7,608 nt of DNA from Pseudomonadota bacterium (GTDB lineage Bacteria > Myxococcota > Myxococcia > Myxococcales > Myxococcaceae): NCBI GenBank assembly GCA_023424585.1, contig JAFADT010000053.1:1-7608 (forward strand). Direction: 5' to 3'. This document shows, one piece after another, positions 1-5,676 of the stretch (the stretch's first letter is position 1; each line of letters begins with the position of its first letter). Under the pieces are notes generated by a model. It saw only the letters and a list, made by a program, of their open reading frames with translations, was not told where the DNA came from and ran no database searches. Both the position numbers and the translations under genes were made by a program.

Positions 1-141
1 CTCTCCCATCAGGGGCTCACTTCAGAGGCGGTGGAGGCCCAGGTTGACGCGGAGCGCCATCACTACGAGCGCCTGCTCCAGGCGCTCTCGGGGGCGAAGG
101 TGGCGCTGGACTCGGCCTGCGGGTTCACCCTCCAGCGCTGA
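1..141 (+). CDS. 3' end of an unrecognised protein (N-terminus outside the window)
   Basis: Frame 1 is open from the first base to a TGA at 139-141, giving the last 46 residues of a protein (LSHQGLTSEAVEAQ... to ...CGFTLQR). The codons favour G or C at the third position, as real genes do here. The fragment is mostly charged and helical (EAVEAQVDAERHHYERLL), with a single Cys near the end and no membrane segment. I do not recognise a family. It reads in the same direction as the pseudopilin operon, which starts 100 bases downstream. The gap holds an inverted repeat that could end this transcript, so co-transcription cannot be assumed. Confidence 0.6.
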   Translation, partial: LSHQGLTSEAVEAQVDAERHHYERLLQALSGAKVALDSACGFTLQR

Positions 142-149
142 ATAAACAG

Positions 150-160
150 TTGTGACACAA
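150..160. promoter_or_regulatory. Short perfect dyad TTGTG-A-CACAA
   Basis: TTGTG (150-154) and CACAA (156-160) are perfect inverted arms around a single central A. The site lies just after the stop codon of the upstream gene, in the most AT-rich part of this leader. A compact odd-length palindrome like this could be half of an operator for a dimeric regulator of the following operon. It could also be chance. No regulator gene is visible nearby. Confidence 0.25.
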
Positions 161-161
161 T

Positions 162-202
162 GGAATCGGTCCTGTCGGGGCTCCGTCCATTTGACCGATT
201 CC
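162..202 (+). promoter_or_regulatory. 10-bp perfect inverted repeat in the leader of the pseudopilin operon
   Basis: GGAATCGGTC (162-171) and GACCGATTCC (193-202) are exact reverse complements separated by 21 bases. As RNA this would form a 10-bp stem with a long loop. As DNA the two arms could bind a dimeric protein. It lies between the upstream stop (141) and the ATG at 242. No T-run follows, so a classical intrinsic terminator is not supported. The right arm overlaps a good -35-like hexamer (TTGACC, 191-196), but no convincing -10 is found at proper spacing. The repeat is seen directly; its role as operator, attenuator or weak terminator is inference. Confidence 0.45.
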
Positions 203-219
203 CCAATCATCGAGAATCT

Positions 220-237
220 AGGAGGAAGGCAGCCTCC
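220..237 (+). promoter_or_regulatory. Ribosome binding site with a self-complementary partner, upstream of the first pseudopilin gene
   Basis: AGGAGG (220-225) is a strong Shine-Dalgarno sequence and decides the ATG at 242, but the spacing of 16 bases is longer than usual. The interval contains CCTCC (233-237), complementary to GGAGG (221-225). The two could pair as a 5-bp stem with a 7-base loop and hide the site. Translation of the first gene may therefore be modulated, or a weaker overlapping GGAAGG (224-229, 12 bases from the ATG) may be used. Confidence 0.5.
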
Positions 238-241
238 CCCC

Positions 242-1036
242 ATGGCCCTTCCCCGCCCCCAGCGTTGGCAGCACCAGTCCGGTCAGGCCGCGGTGGAAGC
301 GGCGTTGTGCATGCCGCTCGTGGTGTTCATGGTGCTGGGCACGCTGCAGCTCTTCATGCTGCTGCAGGGCCGCATCCTGGCGCAGGTGGCGGTGTATCGC
401 GCGGTGCGCGCGGGCAGCCTGAACCACGGCAGCTGCGAGGCGATGACGCACGCGGCGCTGGTGACGATGCTGCCCACGGTGGAGCACACGCGCACGCCCG
501 CGCAGCTGGCCAGCGCGTTCGAGGAGCGCAAGCGCAACTACCTGCGCGTGCGCGGCTCGCAGGGCGCGCTCTTCACCGAAGGGCCCATGGTCGAGATCGT
601 CCGCGAGTCCCCGGACGTGGCCTGGGTTCGCGGCCTGGGGGACGAGGACCTGCTGTTCGACGCGCCCACGGACTCCGCGGCGGAGCTGCGGCGGCACACG
701 CTCGAGATCCGCATGGTGGCCTGGTACTACATGCGCATCCCGTTCGCGGACTGGGTGATGAGCCGCATGTTCCTGGCCCAGTTCCACCTGAGGAACTACA
801 CGAACGCGAACCCGCTCAACCCGGCGCAGAAGCAGTCCGACTGGTGGGCGGACACCGACGTGGAGCTGGGGCCGGATGACTGGCCCGGCGGGGACCTGGG
901 GGAGCGGATGCTGCGCTGGAACGCGCAGGGGCACTACCTGTTCCCCATCCAGGTCCACGCGGCCATGCGGATGATGACCCCGGTGAAGGCGTCGAACTTC
1001 AATGGAGGTGCCGGATGCAGCCTGCACGGCTTCTGA
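242..1036 (+). CDS. TadE-like minor pseudopilin, first gene of the operon
   Basis: The product is 264 aa and is probably a TadE-type pseudopilin, a membrane-anchored minor subunit of a Tad/Flp pilus-like apparatus. After a short basic N-terminus comes G14 followed by Q-A-A-V-E: a prepilin-peptidase-like cleavage site with Glu at +5 (E19) of the mature protein. One hydrophobic helix follows (about residues 20-41), ending at GRILAQVAVYRAVRAG, the usual start of the extracytoplasmic part in this family. The remaining 220 residues are an exported domain with two Cys (C65 and C259) that could pair. An in-frame ATG at 152 would add 30 residues, but it lacks a ribosome site and would put a polar extension before the cleavage site, so 242 is preferred. 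The protein is longer than a typical TadE of roughly 150-200 aa. The family call is firm; assignment to a working pilus is inferred. Confidence 0.8.
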   Translation: MALPRPQRWQHQSGQAAVEAALCMPLVVFMVLGTLQLFMLLQGRILAQVAVYRAVRAGSLNHGSCEAMTHAALVTMLPTVEHTRTPAQLASAFEERKRNYLRVRGSQGALFTEGPMVEIVRESPDVAWVRGLGDEDLLFDAPTDSAAELRRHTLEIRMVAWYYMRIPFADWVMSRMFLAQFHLRNYTNANPLNPAQKQSDWWADTDVELGPDDWPGGDLGERMLRWNAQGHYLFPIQVHAAMRMMTPVKASNFNGGAGCSLHGF

Positions 1037-2553
1037 GGCACGGACGCGGCCAGGCGCTGGTGCTGTTCTCGCTGACGCTGCTGCTGCTGACGTTGATGGT
1101 GCTGGGGACGCTGGGCTTCGGCATGCGCGCCAAGGAGCGCGTCGAGATCCAGATGGCCGCGGACGCGGCGGCCTACAGCCAGGCGGTGTCCACCGCGCGC
1201 ACGTTCAACGCCATCGCGGTGATGAACCGCGCCCAGATTGCCCACATGGTGGCCATGGCGGGCACGCAGTCGATGATCAGCTACGGCAGCCAGCAGTACG
1301 CCGCGCGGCAGGTCTCGCCGTGCCCCATGCCGGACCCGGTCTGGTCCGGCCTGGATGAGGCCGCGGCCACGCAGGTGGCGCAGCTCCAGGGGCGCGCGGG
1401 CGACATGTTCCGCTCGGAGCTGGCCATCTACAACGCGCTGGTGGAGAAGCACCTGGCGGGCCAGGGCCTCACGGGGCATATCGCCAGGGAGATCAACGGC
1501 GAGCTCAAGGCCCCCCCGGCGGGCGCGAACAAGTCGCTGGCGGAGGTGTCGGGAGGCTCGTCCTCCGGCACCTCCTACGAGAAGTTCGAGGAGCAGGAGC
1601 GCACCGGCGGCGTGCCGGAGAGCTCCGGCGCGGTGGCGCTCGCCGGCGGGCAGAGCACCGCCAACCTGAACGCCACGATGGGCAGCCTGGGCTGGACGTG
1701 GGTGCACAACCGGGAGTCCGGCAGCGCGGGCTTCGGCTCGGGCGCCGCGGCGAACAACCCCAGCTTCAAGCGCTACGGCAGCGCCTCCGCGATGGACTCC
1801 TCCACCTACGAGACCATCTCCGGGCGCAACTCGTGGGCGCACGACCACGGGCGCCCCGTGGTGGTCATCTGCCCGAACGGCGACGTCGTCCCCGGCGGCG
1901 CGACGGACGCGTGGGTGATGTCCGACGAGCTGCAGTCCAAGCAGGACCAGCACGTCTATGGCGCGGGCAAGCCGCCCCCGGGGCAGGGCGCGGAGAACAA
2001 CACCACGGTGGACGAGCGCCACACGCTGGGCGCCTGCAACGTGTGCCCGGGCATCTGGCCGCACGCGGTGGGGTTCAACGCGGGGCTCTTGAACGGCCCC
2101 CGCCCGGACGAGAACGACTTCGGCCAGCCCAAGCTGTACGCCATGGTCCACCGCGACTACGGCAGCCCGGAGCGCCGGGCGAAGCCGGACCCGTGGAACA
2201 TCCTCTTCACGTTCAAGTTCGCGAACCAGGAGACGGAGTTCGACAACACCGCGCCGCTGGGGCGCATCCAGCCCACCGGCCTGGAGGACGTGCAGCGCAA
2301 CCAGGTGGCCCTGGCCGCGGGGCTCGCGTACTACCACCGGCCCCGGCCGGCGGCGGCGGGCGGGGGCTGGGCGGAGCCGCCCAACTTCCTCAACCCCTTC
2401 TGGCGCGCCACGCTGGTGAGCACCGAGGGCGCCCGCGACGACAAGCCCGCGCGCAGCCTGGAGGAGGCGGGCTTCACCGAGCACGCGGACGCGCTGCGCC
2501 GGCTGGACAACGCGGGCTACCGGGGCGGCAGCAAGACGGGCGGGAGGTACTGA
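1015..2553 (+). CDS. TadG/TadE-like protein with large extracytoplasmic domain
   Basis: The product is 512 aa. The N-terminus (G12-Q-A-L-V-L, then a single hydrophobic helix at about 14-36, then RAKERVEIQMAADAAAYS) is the classic start of the Flp-assembly TadE/G-like family, including the AADAAA segment after the helix. The residue at mature +5 is Leu (L17), not the Glu found in the flanking genes, so processing may differ. About 460 residues should lie outside the cytoplasmic membrane. They include a Gly/Ser-rich stretch near 178-188 and four Cys: C103, C286 and the CxxC pair C341/C344. No von Willebrand A metal site, typical of full TadG, was recognised. The ATG at 1015 has GGAGGT at 1004-1009 (5-base spacing) and lies 22 bases inside the preceding gene, indicating translational coupling. 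Its precise job is unknown. Confidence 0.75.
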   Translation: MQPARLLRHGRGQALVLFSLTLLLLTLMVLGTLGFGMRAKERVEIQMAADAAAYSQAVSTARTFNAIAVMNRAQIAHMVAMAGTQSMISYGSQQYAARQVSPCPMPDPVWSGLDEAAATQVAQLQGRAGDMFRSELAIYNALVEKHLAGQGLTGHIAREINGELKAPPAGANKSLAEVSGGSSSGTSYEKFEEQERTGGVPESSGAVALAGGQSTANLNATMGSLGWTWVHNRESGSAGFGSGAAANNPSFKRYGSASAMDSSTYETISGRNSWAHDHGRPVVVICPNGDVVPGGATDAWVMSDELQSKQDQHVYGAGKPPPGQGAENNTTVDERHTLGACNVCPGIWPHAVGFNAGLLNGPRPDENDFGQPKLYAMVHRDYGSPERRAKPDPWNILFTFKFANQETEFDNTAPLGRIQPTGLEDVQRNQVALAAGLAYYHRPRPAAAGGGWAEPPNFLNPFWRATLVSTEGARDDKPARSLEEAGFTEHADALRRLDNAGYRGGSKTGGRY

Positions 2554-3533
2554 TGGCCGCGCGCGCTTCCAGGTCGCGCCGGGGACAGGCGCTCGTCGAG
2601 ACCGCGCTGGGGTCGCTGGTGTTCGTCACCGTGCTGATGTTCGGCATCTACTTCGCGGAGGTGAGCGCGCTGACGCTCAAGGTGCAGGAGGCCGCCAACT
2701 TCGCGCTGTGGGAGGCCACCGGCCACGTGATGCACAACCCGCAGAGCCACACCTTCCAACGCCGCAACGCCGAGGCGCTCGCGTCCGCGGAGGCCGCCGC
2801 GCGCTACGAGGACTTCGACGGGCGCGCGGGCCACACCAGCGGCGCCATGACGTTCCAGCTGGCCCTGGCGCGCGCCACGCGCATCCAGGTGGACTGTGAG
2901 CCGACGCGCCCCGCGGGCAGCGACATCGGCATCCTGGGGACCCGGCCGCTGGACGCGGACCCGGGCTCCACGGCGCTGAGCCAGGCCATGGACGTGCAGT
3001 CGGACGGCATCTCGTGCACCGCCTCCACCCGGATGCGCGCGGAGCGCCTGGGCACGTTCATGGAGCCGGAGTTCTTCAAGGTGTCGCACCGGCGCGCCAG
3101 CGACCAGTTCGTCGTGTGCGCGGCGGGGCGCGCGTCCAACGGGCGCTGCACCCGGCGCTTCTTCATGCTGCTGGACGACTGGGGCCTGTCCTCCGTGGCG
3201 GAGGGCCGCGAGTGCCCCCTCAGCATGAACACCGGGGCGGTCTGCGCGAACGCGGACTACTACGAGTGGGTCCAGCGCGTGTACCGCGAGAACGGCGCCG
3301 CCGGGCACGCGGGCACCGCGCTGATGGCCGGCGTCCAGGCGCTGGGCGGCGTGAACGAGGACCAGTTCTTCATGAGCTTCCGCGGCCAGGAGAGCAACTA
3401 CGAGCAGAGCATCGGCGGCTCGCACGCGGGCAACCAGACCGTCTGGGAGACGACGCCCTTCAAGGCCCCCAACATCGGCAGCAAGTACGACGTCCCCCGC
3501 CAGAACAAGTGGCTGGGAGGCGTGCCGCATTGA
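2553..3533 (+). CDS. TadE-like minor pseudopilin, third gene of the operon
   Basis: The product is 326 aa and has TadE-type architecture. After a strongly basic N-terminus (six Arg in residues 1-10) comes G11 followed by Q-A-L-V-E, matching a prepilin-type cleavage site with Glu at mature +5 (E16). A membrane helix follows (about 17-35). The remaining 290 residues are predicted to be extracytoplasmic and contain six Cys (115, 155, 189, 199, 221, 231), an even number that suits disulfide-stabilised folding outside the cytoplasm. The middle shows no domain I recognise. The ATG shares its A with the TGA of the previous gene, with GGAGGT at 2543-2548, so translation is probably coupled. A long upstream extension of the same frame is a shadow of the preceding gene and is not used. 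It is probably another minor subunit working with the first two proteins. Confidence 0.78.
   Translation: MAARASRSRRGQALVETALGSLVFVTVLMFGIYFAEVSALTLKVQEAANFALWEATGHVMHNPQSHTFQRRNAEALASAEAAARYEDFDGRAGHTSGAMTFQLALARATRIQVDCEPTRPAGSDIGILGTRPLDADPGSTALSQAMDVQSDGISCTASTRMRAERLGTFMEPEFFKVSHRRASDQFVVCAAGRASNGRCTRRFFMLLDDWGLSSVAEGRECPLSMNTGAVCANADYYEWVQRVYRENGAAGHAGTALMAGVQALGGVNEDQFFMSFRGQESNYEQSIGGSHAGNQTVWETTPFKAPNIGSKYDVPRQNKWLGGVPH
3515..3520 (+). promoter_or_regulatory. Ribosome binding site that decides a TTG start
   Basis: GGGAGG at 3515-3520 lies nine bases before TTG at 3530-3532, inside the end of the third pseudopilin gene. It supports a rare TTG start that overlaps the preceding TGA (TTGA). 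A GTG at 3548 in the same frame has no comparable site at proper spacing and would cut into the signal peptide. Confidence 0.6.
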
Positions 3534-4243
3534 GCCGGGCCGGGCACGTGGCGGGGGCGTTGCTTTCGCTGCTGCTGGGCCTGTCCGCCCGGGCCCAGGC
3601 CCCGGACGCGGGCGCGCCGGACGCGGGCGTGCCGGACGCGCCGCGCTTCGCGTGGCCCCGGCTCCAGGTCCTCGCCCACGTGGAGTCCAGCGACATCGTG
3701 GAGGCGGGCGGCATCCCGGTGGCGCTGCGCGCGGTGCACGTGAAGGAGAACATCCGCGACCTGGTGCAGCGCTTCGCGGACGCGTTCCGCGATGGCGGCC
3801 TCTACGTGCCGCCCGGCAAGGAGCAGGCGCAGTACGCGAACAACGCGGTCATGCTCACCGCGTTGGATCCGCGCCGCCGCATCACCTACACCGTGGTGAT
3901 GATGCCGCAGCCGGACGGCACCACCACGCTCTACCTGGGCGAGGCCAACCACGCGCTGGCGCGCCCTCAAAGTGAGGCCGGGGACTTCGCGCCGCTGCCG
4001 CCGCAGGCCACCGGCGTGCTGCGCGTGAACGCGGAAGGCTCGCGCACGCTCACCTTCCAGGCGCCGCTCACGGGCCCGCAGGTGGACGCCTTCTACGACG
4101 ACGCCCTGGCGAAGGCCGGGTGGAAGCGCGGCGACGAGGCCGGCGTGTACTCGCGGCCCGGCGCGGAGCTGCGGCTCACGCACCAGCCCGGCAAGGACGG
4201 CCAGCGCGGCGTGGTGCTCATCTACCAGCAGCGCGCGCGCTGA
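3530..4243 (+). CDS. Secreted protein of unknown function, last gene of the pseudopilin operon
   Basis: The product is 237 aa, read from TTG at 3530, which overlaps the previous stop by four bases. The N-terminus is a signal peptide: an Arg and a His, a hydrophobic core (ALLSLLLGLSA), then A-R-A at 20-22, a plausible signal peptidase I site. No lipobox Cys is present, so a soluble periplasmic or secreted protein is favoured. Residues 25-38 are a PDAG repeat linker. The mature body (about 45-237) is mixed alpha/beta with no Cys. Its last part has a pattern of the form FY-x3-L-x-KAGW (FYDDALAKAGWKR), reminiscent of small domains in other exported proteins, but I cannot name the family. Its position as the fourth overlapping gene suggests a periplasmic partner of the pseudopilins; this is inferred from context only. 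Confidence 0.72.
   Translation: MSRAGHVAGALLSLLLGLSARAQAPDAGAPDAGVPDAPRFAWPRLQVLAHVESSDIVEAGGIPVALRAVHVKENIRDLVQRFADAFRDGGLYVPPGKEQAQYANNAVMLTALDPRRRITYTVVMMPQPDGTTTLYLGEANHALARPQSEAGDFAPLPPQATGVLRVNAEGSRTLTFQAPLTGPQVDAFYDDALAKAGWKRGDEAGVYSRPGAELRLTHQPGKDGQRGVVLIYQQRAR
3602..3643 (+). repeat. 15-base tandem repeat coding for a PDAG linker
   Basis: Two nearly identical 15-base units (3602-3616 and 3617-3631, differing in one base) and a partial third (3632-3643) encode PDAGA-PDAGV-PDAP. The tract sits directly after the predicted signal peptide cleavage site and makes a flexible, acidic, Pro/Ala-rich spacer. Such tracts can gain or lose units by replication slippage in frame, because the unit is a multiple of three. 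Confidence 0.7.
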
Positions 4244-4263
4244 GCCGGGGTGCTCAGGCGCGC
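4235..4263. terminator. Hairpin shared by two convergent genes, possible bidirectional terminator
   Basis: TGAGC (4241-4245) pairs with GCTCA (4252-4256) around a six-base loop. The stem continues with C4240:G4257, one bulged base (4258), then five more GC pairs (4235-4239 with 4259-4263), giving about 11 pairs. The + strand stop (TGA, 4241-4243) and the minus-strand stop (TCA, 4254-4256) lie in opposite arms of the stem. No T-run follows on either strand, so canonical intrinsic termination is uncertain. The location between two stops supports a 3'-end role. Confidence 0.45.
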
Positions 4264-4808
4264 AGCTTCTCGCGCAGCGCCTTGGCGCGGCCCTGCATGT
4301 CGGGGTCCAGGCCGGTGAGCTCGATGGACTTCAGCCGCTGGTCCAGGCTCTTGGGCAGCTTCTTCTGGAGCGTGCCCGCCTCCTGGAGCGCCTCCAGCTT
4401 CGCCAGCGCCTTGTCCACGATGCGCTCGCGCGGGTGGTCCAGGAGGCTGTCGAGGAAGTACGCGTCCTCGGGCATGTCCGGGTACTTCTCCAGGTAGTCC
4501 ACCACGCCCTTCACCCAGTCCGCGCGCGTCTCCGACTCCTGCACCTTGCGCAGGGCGTCCTTCTGGGCCTTGCGCTTGCCCTCGGGGTCGAACGTCCTGG
4601 CCAGCCCCTCCGGCAGCTCGCCGCCGGTGAAGAGGGCGTCCGCGGCGGACTTGTATTTCTGGTAGCTGGCGCTGCGCTCCAGCTTCTGCTGCGCCGGGTC
4701 GTCCTGGCGCGAGTGGTACTTGCTCTTGCCGCGCTGCGCGTCCAGCTCGCGGTAGCTCTTGTTGCGCTTGCCGGTGAAGCCACCACCGTCGTTGTCGTCT
4801 CGGGCCAT
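4254..4808 (-). CDS. Conserved-looking hypothetical protein, charged and helical, soluble
   Basis: The product is 184 aa and I do not recognise its family. The first 45 residues are polar and basic (MARDDNDGGGFTGKRNKSYR..., with many Lys/Arg/Gln) and probably disordered. The rest is amphipathic helix, with a segment around DSLLDHPRERIVDKALAKLEAL that looks like a HEAT-type helical pair. There is no Cys, no signal peptide and no membrane segment, so a cytoplasmic protein is likely. The start at 4808 is chosen because AAGGGGAG (4815-4822 on the minus strand) lies six bases upstream. The ATG at 4814 would abut that site. The gene starts two bases after the stop of the upstream gene, so the two form an operon. 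The basic tail could contact nucleic acid, but this is only a guess. Confidence 0.75.
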   Translation of the reverse strand: MARDDNDGGGFTGKRNKSYRELDAQRGKSKYHSRQDDPAQQKLERSASYQKYKSAADALFTGGELPEGLARTFDPEGKRKAQKDALRKVQESETRADWVKGVVDYLEKYPDMPEDAYFLDSLLDHPRERIVDKALAKLEALQEAGTLQKKLPKSLDQRLKSIELTGLDPDMQGRAKALREKLRA

Positions 4809-4810
4809 CG

Positions 4811-5572
4811 TCATCTCCCCTTGCGCGCGCGCCACAGCGCCGCCAGTCCCCGCCGGACGAGGGTGCGCACCTGCGCCAGCTCCTCGGGGGCGAGGGGGTG
4901 CTCCTCGTCCTGCTCCGCCTCGAACAAGCTCTCCGTCACGTAGTCCTGGAGGGCGGCCGGCGCGGGCGGCGCATCCGGTTCCCTGTCCAGGGCCCTGGCA
5001 TCCACGGCCAGCAGCCCCGGCGGCCAGCCCAGCTCCAGCATGGCGTGCAGCTCGAAGAGCAGGTGGCGGGCGACCCCGTAACCTTCATCCGTGAGGCCAG
5101 CGGCGTCAAGCGCACCCAGCAGGCCGTCCTGCCGGTTCTCGTAGCCATGCATCAGCCGCGTGCGCGCCTTGTCGTCGTCCTCCAGGTAACGCCAGGCGGC
5201 CTCCACGAATTCGCTGGCGGGCTCGCCCGGGTGGAAGGGCGCGGGCGGCTGGAGCCGCTCCTTCTTCGGGCGCGGGGGGCGCGGGCCGTCCTCCAGCCGC
5301 ACCGCCTTGCCCTCCAGCACCAGGTCCCAGAGGCCCAGCAGGTTCTGGTACAGGCGGCGCGCCAGCTCCGGATCCGGGAAGCGGGGCTCCCCGTCGAAGA
5401 GGGTGGGAATCACCTGGGCGGCGTCGGCGCCTTCCGCGCGCGCCTCGCGCATGCGCTCGAGCACGTCAGCGGTGTCGCAGGGACTGCCGGCCAGCTCCAG
5501 CAGTCCGTCGAGCGTCTGTGTACCCTCGAACTGGCGGACGAAGTCGGGGGCTCGGTTCTTGGAGCGGCTCAT
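4811..5572 (-). CDS. Hypothetical acidic soluble protein, first gene of a two-gene minus-strand operon
   Basis: The product is 253 aa from the ATG at 5572 (MSRSKNRAPDF...). It has no signal peptide or membrane segment and I do not recognise a family. There are three parts. An N-terminal helical domain covers about residues 1-90 (LARRLYQNLLGLWDLVLEGK near its end). A basic and proline-rich linker covers about 95-120 (PRPPRPKKERLQPP). A C-terminal helical domain follows (FVEAAWRYLEDDDKARTR..., then HLLFELHAMLELGW), with an acidic stretch (EAEQDEEH) before a basic tail. A GTG at 5623 would extend it by 17 residues but has no ribosome site. The ATG at 5572 also lacks one and has a TAnnnT hexamer ten bases upstream. 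It is transcribed with the 184 aa gene. The function is unknown. Confidence 0.72.
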   Translation of the reverse strand: MSRSKNRAPDFVRQFEGTQTLDGLLELAGSPCDTADVLERMREARAEGADAAQVIPTLFDGEPRFPDPELARRLYQNLLGLWDLVLEGKAVRLEDGPRPPRPKKERLQPPAPFHPGEPASEFVEAAWRYLEDDDKARTRLMHGYENRQDGLLGALDAAGLTDEGYGVARHLLFELHAMLELGWPPGLLAVDARALDREPDAPPAPAALQDYVTESLFEAEQDEEHPLAPEELAQVRTLVRRGLAALWRARKGR

Positions 5573-5582
5573 CGTGGCGCGG

Positions 5583-5588
5583 ACGGTA
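5583..5588 (-). promoter_or_regulatory. Candidate -10 element (TACCGT) for a leaderless minus-strand transcript
   Basis: Read on the minus strand, TACCGT lies ten bases before the ATG at 5572. It keeps the TAnnnT skeleton of a sigma-70-type -10 box. No Shine-Dalgarno sequence is present between it and the ATG. No good -35 is found 16-18 bases upstream, so the call rests on the hexamer, its position and the same arrangement at two other genes in the window. Confidence 0.3.
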
Positions 5589-5661
5589 GGCACAAGGCGG
5601 CCATCCGCGCACGGGCCATTCACCCGGGAGGGCGTCGCTTCCGTTTCGGGCGCGGCGCCCC

Positions 5662-5667
5662 TACTCT
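5662..5667 (+). promoter_or_regulatory. Candidate -10 element (TACTCT) for a leaderless transcript
   Basis: TACTCT lies nine bases before the ATG at 5677. It keeps the TAnnnT skeleton of a -10 box. The ATG lacks a Shine-Dalgarno sequence, so transcription could start at or within a few bases of the start codon. At 17-base spacing the -35 position reads TTCCGT, a poor match. The 104-base gap between the divergent genes (5573-5676) holds this element and the opposing one at 5583-5588, and nothing else that I can support. Confidence 0.3.
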
Positions 5668-5676
5668 GCGGCAGTC

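Noticed and set aside
168..181. Sigma-54-like GG-N10-GC pattern before the pseudopilin operon
   Set aside because: Only the four invariant bases match. The surrounding -24 and -12 positions do not resemble TGGCAC/TTGCA, and the pattern is common in GC-rich DNA.
191..217. Sigma-70 promoter TTGACC with GAGAAT as -10
   Set aside because: The spacing is only 15 bases, and the transcript would start on top of the ribosome site. The -35 match alone is not enough to call a promoter.
152..241. In-frame upstream ATG extending the first pseudopilin by 30 residues
   Set aside because: It has no ribosome site, and the extension overlaps the inverted repeat. The ATG at 242 has AGGAGG and gives a proper short leader before the cleavage Gly.
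934..2484. Long minus-strand open frame (516 codons) opposite the second pseudopilin gene
   Set aside because: Its translation is Arg/His/Val-rich low complexity with no fold signature. It is the mirror of a strongly GC3-biased + strand gene that has a good ribosome site and a clear TadE/G N-terminus.
2517..3530. Minus-strand open frame of 337 codons opposite the third pseudopilin gene
   Set aside because: Composition is dominated by Ala, Arg, Val and His repeats. The + strand frame has the pilin cleavage site, the helix and coupled translation.
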